From: JAMQKA01 sp043951865
Lineage (GTDB): Bacteria; Bacteroidota; Rhodothermia; Balneolales; Balneolaceae
Length of the DNA: 64,000 nucleotides
Assembly: GCF_043951865.1 (NCBI RefSeq)
Contig: NZ_JBINJF010000002.1
Span: 186,001 to 250,000 of the forward strand
Direction of reading: 5' to 3'
In this document: piece by piece, positions 1-8,051 of the stretch
How the letters are laid out: each line of letters starts with the position of its first letter
Position numbering within the stretch: the stretch's first letter is position 1
Program-made: the position numbers and the translations under genes
Notes under the pieces: generated by a model
The model's input: only the letters and a program-made list of their open reading frames with translations
What the model was told of the DNA's origin: nothing
Databases searched by the model: none

Positions 1-469
1 GCTGCCCGTGGCCGTCGTGCGTCAGGGCACAAAAGACGGGTGAAATGTTCATCTTGAGCAGCTTGCTGAGGCCGGGAACATTTACGCTGTCGTCATCCAC
101 ATCGCCGACAAAGCCGTAATCGATTTCGGCATCTTGCCGTTTGAAAGCCTTAATCGCATTCAAGTCGGCCCCGGAAAGCCCCAGCGCGTTGCAACCGCGG
201 GCCTGTAGCTTGGCCACCAGGTTTTTATTGATCAGCCCGGCGTAGGTCATGGCAGCCACATCGAGCGAATCTTTGTCAGTGACGCGGCGACCTTTATTCA
301 TTTTTACCTCCACGCCCAGTTTTTCACTGATCTGACTGGCGATGTTACCGCCGCCGTGGACCAGAATTTTGTGCCCGTCAATATTGCTGAAATCATCTAA
401 AAATTCGGTCAGCAGTGGTTCATCGGCCACAACTTTACCACCGATTTTAATGACGTGAAGTGAATCCAT
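1..469 (-). CDS. argB: N-acetyl(acyl)glutamate kinase ArgB, 3' end outside window
   Basis: Second step of arginine synthesis: ATP-dependent phosphorylation of an N-acylated glutamate in the cytoplasm. Translation from the ATG at 469 begins MDSLHVIKIGGKVV and continues with ILVHGGGNIASQIS and a GLSGADLNAI segment. These are the Lys/Gly-rich phosphate-binding and substrate-binding motifs of the amino acid kinase family. About 156 codons are visible; the rest lies beyond position 1. The start is 9 bp after the argF' stop, so the two are probably co-transcribed. If argF' uses succinylated substrates, as its Val89 suggests, this kinase may act on N-succinylglutamate. Family assignment is firm; acyl specificity is inference. 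Confidence 0.93.
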   Translation of the reverse strand, partial: MDSLHVIKIGGKVVADEPLLTEFLDDFSNIDGHKILVHGGGNIASQISEKLGVEVKMNKGRRVTDKDSLDVAAMTYAGLINKNLVAKLQARGCNALGLSGADLNAIKAFKRQDAEIDYGFVGDVDDDSVNVPGLSKLLKMNISPVFCALTHDGHGQ

Positions 470-478
470 TTAGTGAGC

Positions 479-1405
479 CTACAAAATATTTTTCAGTACA
501 GCCTGGCAGGAGCATACCCTGTTCCTGGCTTGTTCGTAAACAATTGAGTTGTCAATGACGGTATCCTCGGCCACCACGTTGCGGCGGATCGGCAGGCAGT
601 GCATGAACCGCCCGTTGTTGGTCAGGTTCATCTTCTCCGCCGTAACCGTCCAGTTGCCCTCGACCGGCGGCCGCTGGCCATACTGCGTGTAGCTGGCCCA
701 GCTTTTGGTATAGACAAAGTCAGCATCCCGCAACGCTTCTTCCTGGTCGTAATTGACCTCCACACCGCCACTGAACTCCTCATCCAGCTCATACCCTTTG
801 GGATGGGTCAGCGTTACGTCGGCCTCGGTGGTTTGAATCCACTCCAAAAAGGAGTTCACCACCGCGTGGGGCAGCGGTTTGGGATGCGGGGCCCACGTTA
901 CCGCAATTTTTGGCTTTTTAATTCCTGTTTCCGCAATCGTCACGAGGTCGGCCAGCGACTGCAGCGGATGCCGGGTGGCCGACTCCATACTGACCACCGG
1001 TACGGAGGCGTGTTCGATAAGCTGGTTGAGCACCTGCTCGTTGTAATCCTCCTTGCGATCCTCGAATTTGGCAAACGACCGGATCGCCAGGATGTCGCAA
1101 TACTGGCTGATCACCTGTGCGGCGTCTTTAATGTGTTCAACGGTGTTACCATCCATGACCACGCCATCTTCAAACTCCAGCGCCCAGCCGTCTTTGCCCA
1201 TATTCATGACGATGGTGTTCATCCCCAGATTCTGTGCGGCCTTCTGGGTACTCATACGGGTACGCAGGCTGGGATTCAGGAAGATCATCGCCAGCGTTTT
1301 TTGGGAACCGATATCCGAGAGAAACGGGTCGGCTTTCAGGCGGATCGCCTCGGTAATTAACGCACTGACATCCTCGACGTCGGAAACCTGGGTGAATTTA
1401 TTCAT
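479..1405 (-). CDS. argF': N-acyl(succinyl/acetyl)ornithine carbamoyltransferase ArgF'
   Basis: Transfers the carbamoyl group of carbamoyl phosphate to an N-acylated ornithine in the Bacteroidota/Xanthomonas-type arginine pathway. The 308-aa protein has the carbamoyl-phosphate motif FLNPSLRTRMS (about residues 42-52), the HPLQSLADL motif and the C-terminal HCLPIRRNV motif. In the acyl-specificity loop DGNTVEH, residue 89 is Val, where Xanthomonas AOTCase has Glu92 and Bacteroides fragilis SOTCase has Pro90. From published mutagenesis, Glu92 replaced by Val (or Pro, Ser, Ala) turns AOTCase into a succinylornithine enzyme, so succinylornithine is the predicted substrate. argC lies upstream across a 140-bp gap holding a palindromic repeat; argB follows after 9 bp. 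Confidence 0.93.
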   Translation of the reverse strand: MNKFTQVSDVEDVSALITEAIRLKADPFLSDIGSQKTLAMIFLNPSLRTRMSTQKAAQNLGMNTIVMNMGKDGWALEFEDGVVMDGNTVEHIKDAAQVISQYCDILAIRSFAKFEDRKEDYNEQVLNQLIEHASVPVVSMESATRHPLQSLADLVTIAETGIKKPKIAVTWAPHPKPLPHAVVNSFLEWIQTTEADVTLTHPKGYELDEEFSGGVEVNYDQEEALRDADFVYTKSWASYTQYGQRPPVEGNWTVTAEKMNLTNNGRFMHCLPIRRNVVAEDTVIDNSIVYEQARNRVCSCQAVLKNIL

Positions 1406-1447
1406 TTGTCAATGATTTTTATAAAAACTATTCGTTCAATTGAGAAC

Positions 1448-1535
1448 GCAGATAAAACGGATTCAGCTGACAAACACGGATATCAAGAAGTATTATCGGT
1501 GTTCATCCGTCTGATCCGAGTTAACCGTGTTCTGT
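1448..1535. repeat. R3: intergenic imperfect palindrome between argC and argF'
   Basis: The 140-bp argC-argF' gap is filled by an imperfect inverted repeat. AACGGATTCAGCTGAC and AACACGGATA on the left are mirrored by TATCGGTGTTCATCCGT and CTGATCCGAGTT on the right. It resembles the GGAT/ATCCG-rich palindromes that recur between genes in many bacterial genomes (recollection, not searched). Only one copy was seen in this window. It could fold in the arg transcript as a processing or attenuation site. Confidence 0.45.
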
Positions 1536-1545
1536 CAACAAGACA

Positions 1546-2523
1546 CTAGAAGTAACTCGATTTAAGTTTCAACCCGGTATCTTCCGGCAGTCCCAGCATC
1601 AGATTCATATTGTGGACCGCCTGGCCGGAGGCGCCCTTCAGCAGGTTGTCTACAATGCTCGTAACCAGCAGGTTGTCGCCGTGCTTTTCGACATGGAGCA
1701 GGCATTTGTTCGTATTTACCACCTGTTTAAGATGCAGTGGCTCACTGCTAACATGGGTAAACGTGGCCTCTTTGTAGTATTCGGCATAGAGTTCCACCGC
1801 CTGCGGTTCCGTCAAATCCGTTTTGGTGTAGGCCGATACGAAGATGCCGCGCGTAAAATTTCCGCGCATCGGGATGAAATTGATATCCTTGTTATAGACG
1901 CCCTGCAGTTGTCCCACACTCTGCTTTATCTCGTCAAGATGCTGGTGGGTGAAGGGTTTGTAGATGGAGACGTTGCCCTCGCGCCAGCTGAAGTGTGTGG
2001 TACTACGGGGCTGTTGTCCCGCCCCGGTGGATCCCGTAATGGCGTGGATATTTATATCCTCCAGCAGTTTTTTGTTGGCGGCCATCGGGAGCAGCGCCAG
2101 TTGAATGCCGGTGGAAAAACAGCCGGGATTGGCAATCTGATCTGTTTTGCAGATTCCTTCGCGATTCAGTTCCGGCAGACCGTAAACAAATTCCCGGTTG
2201 TTGTGGCTCGCATCCTCCCGGAGCCGGAAATCGCGACTCAGGTCCACAATGTTGACATCGTCAGGTAGAGGGTGCTCTTCCAGGAAGGGTCGCGAGTTGC
2301 CGTGTCCCATGCAGAGGAAGATAACATCTACACCGGTGTTAACTTCGTCGGAAAATATGAGGTCGGTTTCCCCCACCAAATCCTGGTGAATTGAAGCAAC
2401 CGGTTTTCCGCCCTGGCTGCGGCTGTATACAAAATCGAGTTCTACTTCGGGGTGGTGGAGCAGCAGGCGAATCAGTTCGCCCGCCGTGTATCCGCCCCCG
2501 CCTACAATGCCTGTGGTAATCAT
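1546..2523 (-). CDS. argC: N-acetyl(acyl)-gamma-glutamyl-phosphate reductase ArgC
   Basis: Third step of arginine synthesis: NADPH-dependent reduction of N-acylglutamyl phosphate to the semialdehyde. The 325-aa protein opens with the dinucleotide-binding motif GIVGGGGYTAGELIRLL and carries the catalytic cysteine in NPGCFSTG (Cys135), the expected length and order for this family. Its ATG overlaps the argG stop by 4 bp (ATGA), indicating translational coupling. No argD-like aminotransferase is found between this gene and argF'; it must lie elsewhere in the genome or beyond the left edge. Confidence 0.95.
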   Translation of the reverse strand: MITTGIVGGGGYTAGELIRLLLHHPEVELDFVYSRSQGGKPVASIHQDLVGETDLIFSDEVNTGVDVIFLCMGHGNSRPFLEEHPLPDDVNIVDLSRDFRLREDASHNNREFVYGLPELNREGICKTDQIANPGCFSTGIQLALLPMAANKKLLEDINIHAITGSTGAGQQPRSTTHFSWREGNVSIYKPFTHQHLDEIKQSVGQLQGVYNKDINFIPMRGNFTRGIFVSAYTKTDLTEPQAVELYAEYYKEATFTHVSSEPLHLKQVVNTNKCLLHVEKHGDNLLVTSIVDNLLKGASGQAVHNMNLMLGLPEDTGLKLKSSYF

Positions 2524-3725
2524 GATTGGTCGTTGTGGACTGATCGGTGAAGATTAATTTGATTGGACAGAATTTTGGAAAATCCTTTCACATCCTCTCC
2601 GCTCCAGGCCTTGTTCATTTCGCCGTAGTCGCCGAAGGAGGATTGCATGAGATCGTTGTCGGAGCTGATTCCCAGGATTTCATACCGGTATGGATGAAGG
2701 CTCACTTTCACGGTTCCGGAGACTGTCTCCTGCGTATCCTCCATAAACGCCTCTATGTTGCGCATTACGGGATCCAGGAACTGTCCCTCGTGGAGCATCT
2801 GCCCGTACCATTCGCCGAGCTGATCTTTCCAGTAGAGTTGCCACTTGGTGAGGGTGTGCTTCTCAAGCTGCCGGTGGGCGTTGATGATGATCAGCGGTGC
2901 GGCGGCTTCGAATCCCACACGCCCTTTTATGCCGATAATCGTATCGCCCACGTGAACATCGCGGCCGATGGCGTAGGCGGAGCCCAGCTCATCCAGCGTG
3001 CGGATCGCTTCAACGGGGTCCATGTTCCGCCCGCCAACCCCGACCAGTTCACCTTCGTCAAATTCAAGTTCCACAATTTCTGAGCCGTTTTTTTCCAGCT
3101 GGCTGGGCCAGGCGTCGTTCGGCAGTGGCAGGTGCGAGGTCAGTGTTTCCGCTCCTCCAACCGTGGTGCCCCACAGTCCTTTATTGACCGAGTATTGCGC
3201 TTCTTCCCAGTCCAGGTCTACGCCGTAGCCTTTCAGGAATTCGACTTCCTCCTCGCGCGAAAGCTGTTGGTCACGGATTGGCGTCAGGATTTCGAGGTCG
3301 GGGACCATCACGTTAAATACGAGATCGAACCGGATCTGGTCGTTGCCGGCGCCCGTACTTCCGTGGGCGATGTAATCAGCATTCAGCGTCTTCGCGTATT
3401 CTGCCACGGCGATGGCCTGCGAAACCCGCTCGGCGCTCACCGAAAGGGGATAGGTGTGATTTTTCAGCACGTTTCCATATACGAGGTACCGGATGATCTG
3501 CTGGTAAAAATCGTCTACTTCGTCGATGGTTTTGTGGGAGGCGGCCCCCAGCGAAAGTGCCTTTTCTTCCACCTCGTTCAGTTCTTCTTCGGTAAATCCG
3601 CCGGTTTCCACCAGGACGGTATGAACCTCGAGATTCAGTTCATTCTTCAGGTAGGCCACGCAGTAGGAGGTGTCGAGCCCCCCGCTGTAGGCCAGCACTA
3701 CTTTTTTGCTGTTACTCATTGCCAT
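2520..3725 (-). CDS. argG: argininosuccinate synthase ArgG
   Basis: Joins citrulline and aspartate with ATP to form argininosuccinate. The 401-aa length is normal. The N-terminal VVLAYSGGLDTS is the PP-loop ATP-binding motif, and STGAGNDQIRFD lies at about residues 122-133. Two starts are possible three codons apart (MAMSN); the outer one overlaps the acyltransferase gene by 10 bp. The 3' end overlaps argC by 4 bp. Order and overlaps make this the second gene of a tightly coupled operon. Confidence 0.96.
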   Translation of the reverse strand: MAMSNSKKVVLAYSGGLDTSYCVAYLKNELNLEVHTVLVETGGFTEEELNEVEEKALSLGAASHKTIDEVDDFYQQIIRYLVYGNVLKNHTYPLSVSAERVSQAIAVAEYAKTLNADYIAHGSTGAGNDQIRFDLVFNVMVPDLEILTPIRDQQLSREEEVEFLKGYGVDLDWEEAQYSVNKGLWGTTVGGAETLTSHLPLPNDAWPSQLEKNGSEIVELEFDEGELVGVGGRNMDPVEAIRTLDELGSAYAIGRDVHVGDTIIGIKGRVGFEAAAPLIIINAHRQLEKHTLTKWQLYWKDQLGEWYGQMLHEGQFLDPVMRNIEAFMEDTQETVSGTVKVSLHPYRYEILGISSDNDLMQSSFGDYGEMNKAWSGEDVKGFSKILSNQINLHRSVHNDQS

Positions 3726-4384
3726 CCAATTTTGAATTTTAGAATCGATTCGGTTTTACGGATAAACTGTTTCTTCTTCAGTTTGAGAAAGCGTTTAAAG
3801 CGTTCCCACCTTTTTTCCTTCTCCTGCTGCTTGCGCTTCTTCTCTTTCTTCTTTTTCTCCTCGGGATCATAGAGCATGCCGGTGCAGAGGCAGTTTTTAC
3901 GATTGTTGCTGTTCAGAATATCGTAGTTCGGGCAGCTCTGGCAGCCGTCCCAAAAGGTGTCGTCACGCGTCAGTTCCGAGAAGGTAACCGGCTCATAGCC
4001 CAGGTCGGAGTTGATCTTCATAACCGCGAGACTGGTGGTGATGCCGAATATTTTGGATTTGGGATATTTCTTGCGGGAAAGTTCAAAAATTTTGTGCTTG
4101 ATCTTTTTCCCCAGTCCCATGCCGCGATAGTCGGGGTGGACGATAAGGCCGGAGTTGGCAACATATTCTTTGTTACTCCATGATTCGACGTAGCTAAATC
4201 CCACGAATTTGTCGTTGTCCAGGGCAATGACCGCTTTTCCATCCCGCATCTTGGCCCGTATATAACCGGGTTCCCGTTTGGCAATCCCGGTACCCCGCTT
4301 ATGAGCAGCCTCCTCCATAAGCTGACATATCTCCTCGGCATACTTTTGATGCGAATCGTCGGCTATTGTGACTTTGATATCCAT
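3716..4384 (-). CDS. GNAT-family acyltransferase, probable N-acylglutamate synthase, with Cys cluster and basic tail
   Basis: First gene of the arginine operon, overlapping argG by 10 bp. The GNAT core is at residues 1-140, with the acyl-CoA-binding motif HPDYRGMGLGKKI at 83-95. After the core come four cysteines in a CxxC-x13-CxC arrangement (Cys148, 151, 165, 167), which could bind a metal, and then an unusually Lys/Arg/Glu-rich tail (about 173-222). Position at the head of an operon that otherwise lacks a recognisable acylglutamate synthase suggests it makes N-acetyl- or N-succinylglutamate. That role is inference from context; a GNAT fold alone does not give the substrate. Confidence 0.8.
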   Translation of the reverse strand: MDIKVTIADDSHQKYAEEICQLMEEAAHKRGTGIAKREPGYIRAKMRDGKAVIALDNDKFVGFSYVESWSNKEYVANSGLIVHPDYRGMGLGKKIKHKIFELSRKKYPKSKIFGITTSLAVMKINSDLGYEPVTFSELTRDDTFWDGCQSCPNYDILNSNNRKNCLCTGMLYDPEEKKKKEKKRKQQEKEKRWERFKRFLKLKKKQFIRKTESILKFKIGWQ

Positions 4385-4752
4385 GTTGGTAGTAAGTTTA
4401 CGTAAGACAGAGCGTTCAGAGGAATTCTGTCTGGTGATTGGTGTTGATTTGGCGGTTTGATTCGGAGCAGGGGCGTAAACCTGTCTCCGATGAATGGAGA
4501 TATCTTATGAGGCCCGGAGGGGCCGCGGCGGAAGAAGAGGAAGGCATCGTGGTGGTACAGGAAGAGCGTATACAGCAAAGCTGCTGTTTAGCAATTGACA
4601 ATATTTTCCCGTTGATTTTAACATGCATCGAAATATAACGGTTCCCTGCAGCATAATGCAAATATTTATTCAGGTGTTTTGCATTTTAAATATTGCAAGA
4701 GAATACAGAAGTGAAAACATGCAACTTTTATCCTTTCAACACTTAACTTATT
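4385..4752. other. intergenic region upstream of the arg operon and recQ
   Basis: About 370 bp without a convincing gene. It must contain the minus-strand arg promoter. A GGCCC-CTCC-GGGCC stem near 4510-4525 and an ACAGCA-GCTT-TGCTGT stem near 4572-4588 could fold in the arg leader. Neither is followed by a T-tract, and the small frames here are not arginine-rich, so no attenuator is claimed. Confidence 0.4.
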
Positions 4753-4863
4753 AAGGGCTTTGCAAAACCCTCAATTTCTCGTTTTGAGGGAGTTGGACTC
4801 CCGTTTAAAAGGTCGATACGGAACCCCCTTCCAACAGAATAGCAGGTTCTGCAAAGGTCCCTT
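4753..4863. repeat. R1 structured repeat, copy A
   Basis: One of four related intergenic elements (also 18448-18507, 43742-43857, 48167-48286). The left end AAGGGCTTTGCAAAACC is an imperfect inverted repeat of the right end GGTTCTGCAAAGGTCCCTT. Inside are a CCCTCAA/TTGAGGG hairpin, an overlapping GGGAG/CTCCC hairpin and a short GGAA/TTCC stem. The right end lies 25 bp before the recQ ATG, just upstream of its -7 box. Confidence 0.75.
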
Positions 4864-4872
4864 ATTAATATT

Positions 4873-4880
4873 TATATTTG
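4873..4880 (+). promoter_or_regulatory. -7 box (TATATTTG) of recQ
   Basis: TATATTTG matches the Bacteroidota -7 consensus TAnnTTTG exactly. No good TTTG -33 box is seen 19-21 nt upstream, where R1 copy A sits. The distance to the recQ ATG is only 7 bp, so the transcript would be nearly or fully leaderless. Confidence 0.45.
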
Positions 4881-4887
4881 TTACTCT

Positions 4888-6816
4888 ATGAGCGAATCAC
4901 TATTTGAGAAAGCAGAACAGAGTCTCCGGAAGATTTGGGGATATACATCCTTTCACACGGGCCAGGATGAGGCGATTCGTTCGGTGCTGAACCGAAAGGA
5001 GACCCTGGTGCTTTTTCCCACGGGCGGGGGGAAGTCGCTCTGTTACCAGGTGCCGGCAGCCATACAAGAGGGGTTGACCCTTGTTATCTCTCCGCTTGTC
5101 GCCCTGATGCAGGACCAGGTGCAACAGCTTAACGAGCGGGGACTTCCGGCAACATTTGTCAACAGCACGCTATCTTTTTGGGAAATTGAGCAGCGATTCG
5201 TAAACGCCCGGAACGGGATGTACAAGCTTTTTTACTGTTCCCCGGAACGCCTCAAAACAGATCTGTTTGAAGCCGAAATGGAAAAATTGAACATCACCCT
5301 GGTGGCCATTGACGAGGCGCACTGCATCTCGCAATGGGGACATGATTTTCGACCGAGCTACCGGGATATCCGCCCGTCGCTGGAACCGATTGCCGATTCG
5401 GTAACATGGCTGGCCCTTACGGCTACGGCCACCCCGGAAGTGCGTGACGACATCGTTAAAAACCTCGGATTTGAAAGCCCGAATATTATCTCCAAAGGTT
5501 TTGACCGGCCAAATTTGAAATGGTGGGTGATTCAAAGCAACAGGAAGGATGCGAAGCTGCTGAAAGCGGTAAGCAGGGCTGCTGATAATGGTGCAGGACT
5601 AATTTATGGTGGAACGCGGCGTAATTGTGAACGACTGGCAAACCTGATAAACCGGAAGCTTGGTATTCAAACGGCGGCCTATCATGCAGGTTTCGAAAAT
5701 GAGGAGCGGAATCGGATCCAGGAGGACTGGCTCGAGGGAAGGGTGCCGCTGGTTGTCGCCACCAACGCGTTCGGCATGGGTATCGACAAGGCAGACTGCC
5801 GGTATGTCATTCATTATGAGATGCCCTATTCGCTGGAAGCCTATTACCAACAGGCGGGGCGTGCGGGGCGCGACGGAACTGAGAGCTTCCCCATACTGCT
5901 TTTTAATCCTTCAGATGCCGTAAAAGCGGAGCGGCGGCTCAAGGATTCTTATCCTGAGCAAGAGCAGCTTGAGCAGGTGTATCATGTTTTGTGTGATGAG
6001 CTGAACCTGGCCCTGGGATCTGAGATGGAACAGGCTGAACAGGTTTCGATTGAAGCATTGACCAAGCGATCGCATCTGCCTAAAAAGATTGTGCACTCTT
6101 CCCTGAAAGTGCTCAATCAGCTGGGTGTTATTCAGCTGATTGAGAAGGTGGTTCCCCAGGTCGTACTTCAGTTTGTGGCCAGCCAGGATCGAATCAGGGA
6201 GTTGATTGATGAGTGGGAGAACCAGCGAAAGTCGGCGTTTCTGGACACGATCTACCGGCAGTTCGGGGCCGAGGCGTTTGCGGAGAAGAAGCACCTGGAG
6301 CTCGATTACCTGCAACGAAAGCTGGATACCTCCCGAAACGGGGTTATTAAGGGCTTGCAGGTGTTGCAGGATCACGACCAGCTCCTGCAGTTTGAGGCGA
6401 TCGGGGAGATGCCGCTCGTTCGGTTGATCGAAGAGCGCGTCTCCAGGCTCCCGTTCCAAAAGCAGGAACTGGAGGGACACCGGAACAGCCTGTTGAAGAA
6501 GCTGGAGTATATGCTGGGATATATCGAGACGGATGGCTGCAGGGAGGTTTACCTGAGAAATTATTTTGGAGAAGAGAATATTCAGCCCTGCGGCCATTGC
6601 GACAACTGCCTGGAGGTGATCAATAAGCCGGAGGCACACCTTCGTCGCAGGCATCTGCAGGAAATCCAAAATGTTTTACAGGATGATGGAGGAAAGGCGA
6701 TCGGGGAAATTGCTGAAATAACCGGCAAAAAGAGGTCAGAGCTGAAGACACTGCTGTCGTTCCTGATCAGGGAGGGCCGGGTTATAACAAGGGAAAATAA
6801 ATTTTACTGGAGTTAG
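4888..6816 (+). CDS. recQ: ATP-dependent DNA helicase RecQ
   Basis: 3'-5' DNA helicase for recombination and repair of stalled forks. The 642-aa protein has Walker A FPTGGGKS (43-50), DEAH box IDEAHCISQWGHDFRPSY (141-158), ATNAFGMGIDKADCRYVIH and the motif VI region YYQQAGRAGRDG. The zinc-binding cysteines lie at about 548-574 (C...CGHCDNC). The C-terminal ~65 residues look like a short winged-helix segment; a classical HRDC domain is not evident. It stands alone on the plus strand, divergent from the arg operon. Confidence 0.95.
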   Translation: MSESLFEKAEQSLRKIWGYTSFHTGQDEAIRSVLNRKETLVLFPTGGGKSLCYQVPAAIQEGLTLVISPLVALMQDQVQQLNERGLPATFVNSTLSFWEIEQRFVNARNGMYKLFYCSPERLKTDLFEAEMEKLNITLVAIDEAHCISQWGHDFRPSYRDIRPSLEPIADSVTWLALTATATPEVRDDIVKNLGFESPNIISKGFDRPNLKWWVIQSNRKDAKLLKAVSRAADNGAGLIYGGTRRNCERLANLINRKLGIQTAAYHAGFENEERNRIQEDWLEGRVPLVVATNAFGMGIDKADCRYVIHYEMPYSLEAYYQQAGRAGRDGTESFPILLFNPSDAVKAERRLKDSYPEQEQLEQVYHVLCDELNLALGSEMEQAEQVSIEALTKRSHLPKKIVHSSLKVLNQLGVIQLIEKVVPQVVLQFVASQDRIRELIDEWENQRKSAFLDTIYRQFGAEAFAEKKHLELDYLQRKLDTSRNGVIKGLQVLQDHDQLLQFEAIGEMPLVRLIEERVSRLPFQKQELEGHRNSLLKKLEYMLGYIETDGCREVYLRNYFGEENIQPCGHCDNCLEVINKPEAHLRRRHLQEIQNVLQDDGGKAIGEIAEITGKKRSELKTLLSFLIREGRVITRENKFYWS

Positions 6817-6847
6817 AGAAGCCGGCCGCAGGCAGGTCTCCCATCCA

Positions 6848-7228
6848 TTACTGGCCGAGCCGGGTGCTGTCCATGATTCCATCCCGCACCATTTGTTGCC
6901 GGAGACTGTCGATCGCCCTCGAGATACGATCTACCTGCGGTTTTACCTGCCGATGAAAATATTGATGGCTGGACACAAATTGCTGCTCGGTAACGTCATA
7001 TTTGTCGAATATAACCTGCCTGAGTGAGTCGATACTGACCCTGAGTGAATCCCTGGGCATCGAGGTGCGGTAGGATTCAAGCAACTGCAGTTCAATTATC
7101 AAATCGATATAGGTGTCCTCCCCGATCAAATTTTCCGGCGGTGGATTGGTCAGCTCCTCTGAACAACCCACCCCTGCTGCAAGGAGAGACAGCAGCAGGA
7201 AACAAATTACAGCCTGATACCTATTCAT
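6848..7228 (-). CDS. DUF4296-type lipoprotein
   Basis: Small secreted lipoprotein of unknown function found in Bacteroidota. From the ATG at 7228 the product is about 126 aa. It begins with a signal peptide MNRYQAVICFLLLSLLAAG and a lipobox ending in Cys. The PPPENLIGEDTYIDLIIELQ region matches the start of DUF4296. The rest is helical and rich in charged residues. A longer reading frame exists, but the signal peptide fixes this start. The start overlaps the end of the upstream dehydrogenase gene by 8 bp, so the two are probably coupled. Confidence 0.8.
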   Translation of the reverse strand: MNRYQAVICFLLLSLLAAGVGCSEELTNPPPENLIGEDTYIDLIIELQLLESYRTSMPRDSLRVSIDSLRQVIFDKYDVTEQQFVSSHQYFHRQVKPQVDRISRAIDSLRQQMVRDGIMDSTRLGQ

Positions 7229-7940
7229 TTTCCGGTCGTTTGGGATTGAGTGGACGCATCGTAACGTCACTGATAAGAAAATTATCGGGCGTCTCAAGCA
7301 CGTTCGTCAAGACGGTGGCTACGTCTTCGGGCTGCATCATGTTGGAATGGGTTTCCTGGTCGGCGTTGTCAAAAAAGTTGGTGGCGATAGAGCCTGGATA
7401 CAGGCAGGTAACTTTGATGCCGTCGTACCGCAGCTCTTTGAACAGGGCTTCGCTGAAACCGCTGACGCCAAACTTGCTGGCATTATATCCGGAGATCTGC
7501 GGGTTCCCGATTTTACCGGCAATGGACGCGATGTTCACTATATGACAAACCCCGGGGTGCTTTTTCATTAATGGAACCACTTGCCGGGTCAGGTAGAACA
7601 CTCCCGACAGGTTGGTTGCGATCATTCGGTTCCACTCCTCCAGCGGCAGATCATCCACATTGCCAAAATAGCCCAGTCCGGCGTTATTCACTAGTATGTC
7701 CGGACTTTCAGAACCTGCAAATTCCTCCGCAATCCACGCCTCTATCGCTCCATGATCGGTGACGTCCATTTTGACAGGGATGAAACGATCCCCGAAGGCC
7801 TCTCGAATCCGCCGAAGTTTATCCTCGCTGCGGGCCAGTCCGTAGACGGTGGTTCCCTTGTTGATGAGAGCGTGTGAAAAGGCCGCGCCAATTCCACGGC
7901 TGGCTCCGGTAACAATCGCCTTTTTGCCTTGTAGATTCAT
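7221..7940 (-). CDS. short-chain dehydrogenase/reductase (SDR)
   Basis: Soluble NAD(P)-dependent oxidoreductase of unknown substrate. The 239-aa protein has the classical SDR plan: cofactor motif VTGASRGIG near the N-terminus, NNAG in the middle, and catalytic Ser and GYNASKFG (Tyr-x3-Lys). An Arg residue two positions after TGAS and another after GLA (GLARSEDK) favour NADPH. It shares 8 bp with the following DUF4296 gene. Confidence 0.9.
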   Translation of the reverse strand: MNLQGKKAIVTGASRGIGAAFSHALINKGTTVYGLARSEDKLRRIREAFGDRFIPVKMDVTDHGAIEAWIAEEFAGSESPDILVNNAGLGYFGNVDDLPLEEWNRMIATNLSGVFYLTRQVVPLMKKHPGVCHIVNIASIAGKIGNPQISGYNASKFGVSGFSEALFKELRYDGIKVTCLYPGSIATNFFDNADQETHSNMMQPEDVATVLTNVLETPDNFLISDVTMRPLNPKRPENE

Positions 7941-8051
7941 GATCTGGGTTTTTTAGGTTATCTGTTTTTGAAGATACATATGTAAGAGCAAAGCAGCGTA
8001 AAAAACCGTTCCGGGCTATACCGTTAATATCCCATTGGCGGATAATGCTGG

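Noticed and set aside
599..1360. 253-codon open frame antisense to argF'
   Set aside because: It mirrors a gene with clear family motifs and has no recognisable domain; such antisense frames are common in GC-rich coding DNA.
4363..4661. Possible leader peptide for the arg operon (frames with FFRRGPSGP or CCIRSSC)
   Set aside because: Arginine codons are not enriched and no terminator T-tract follows the GC-rich stem, so an attenuator is not supported.
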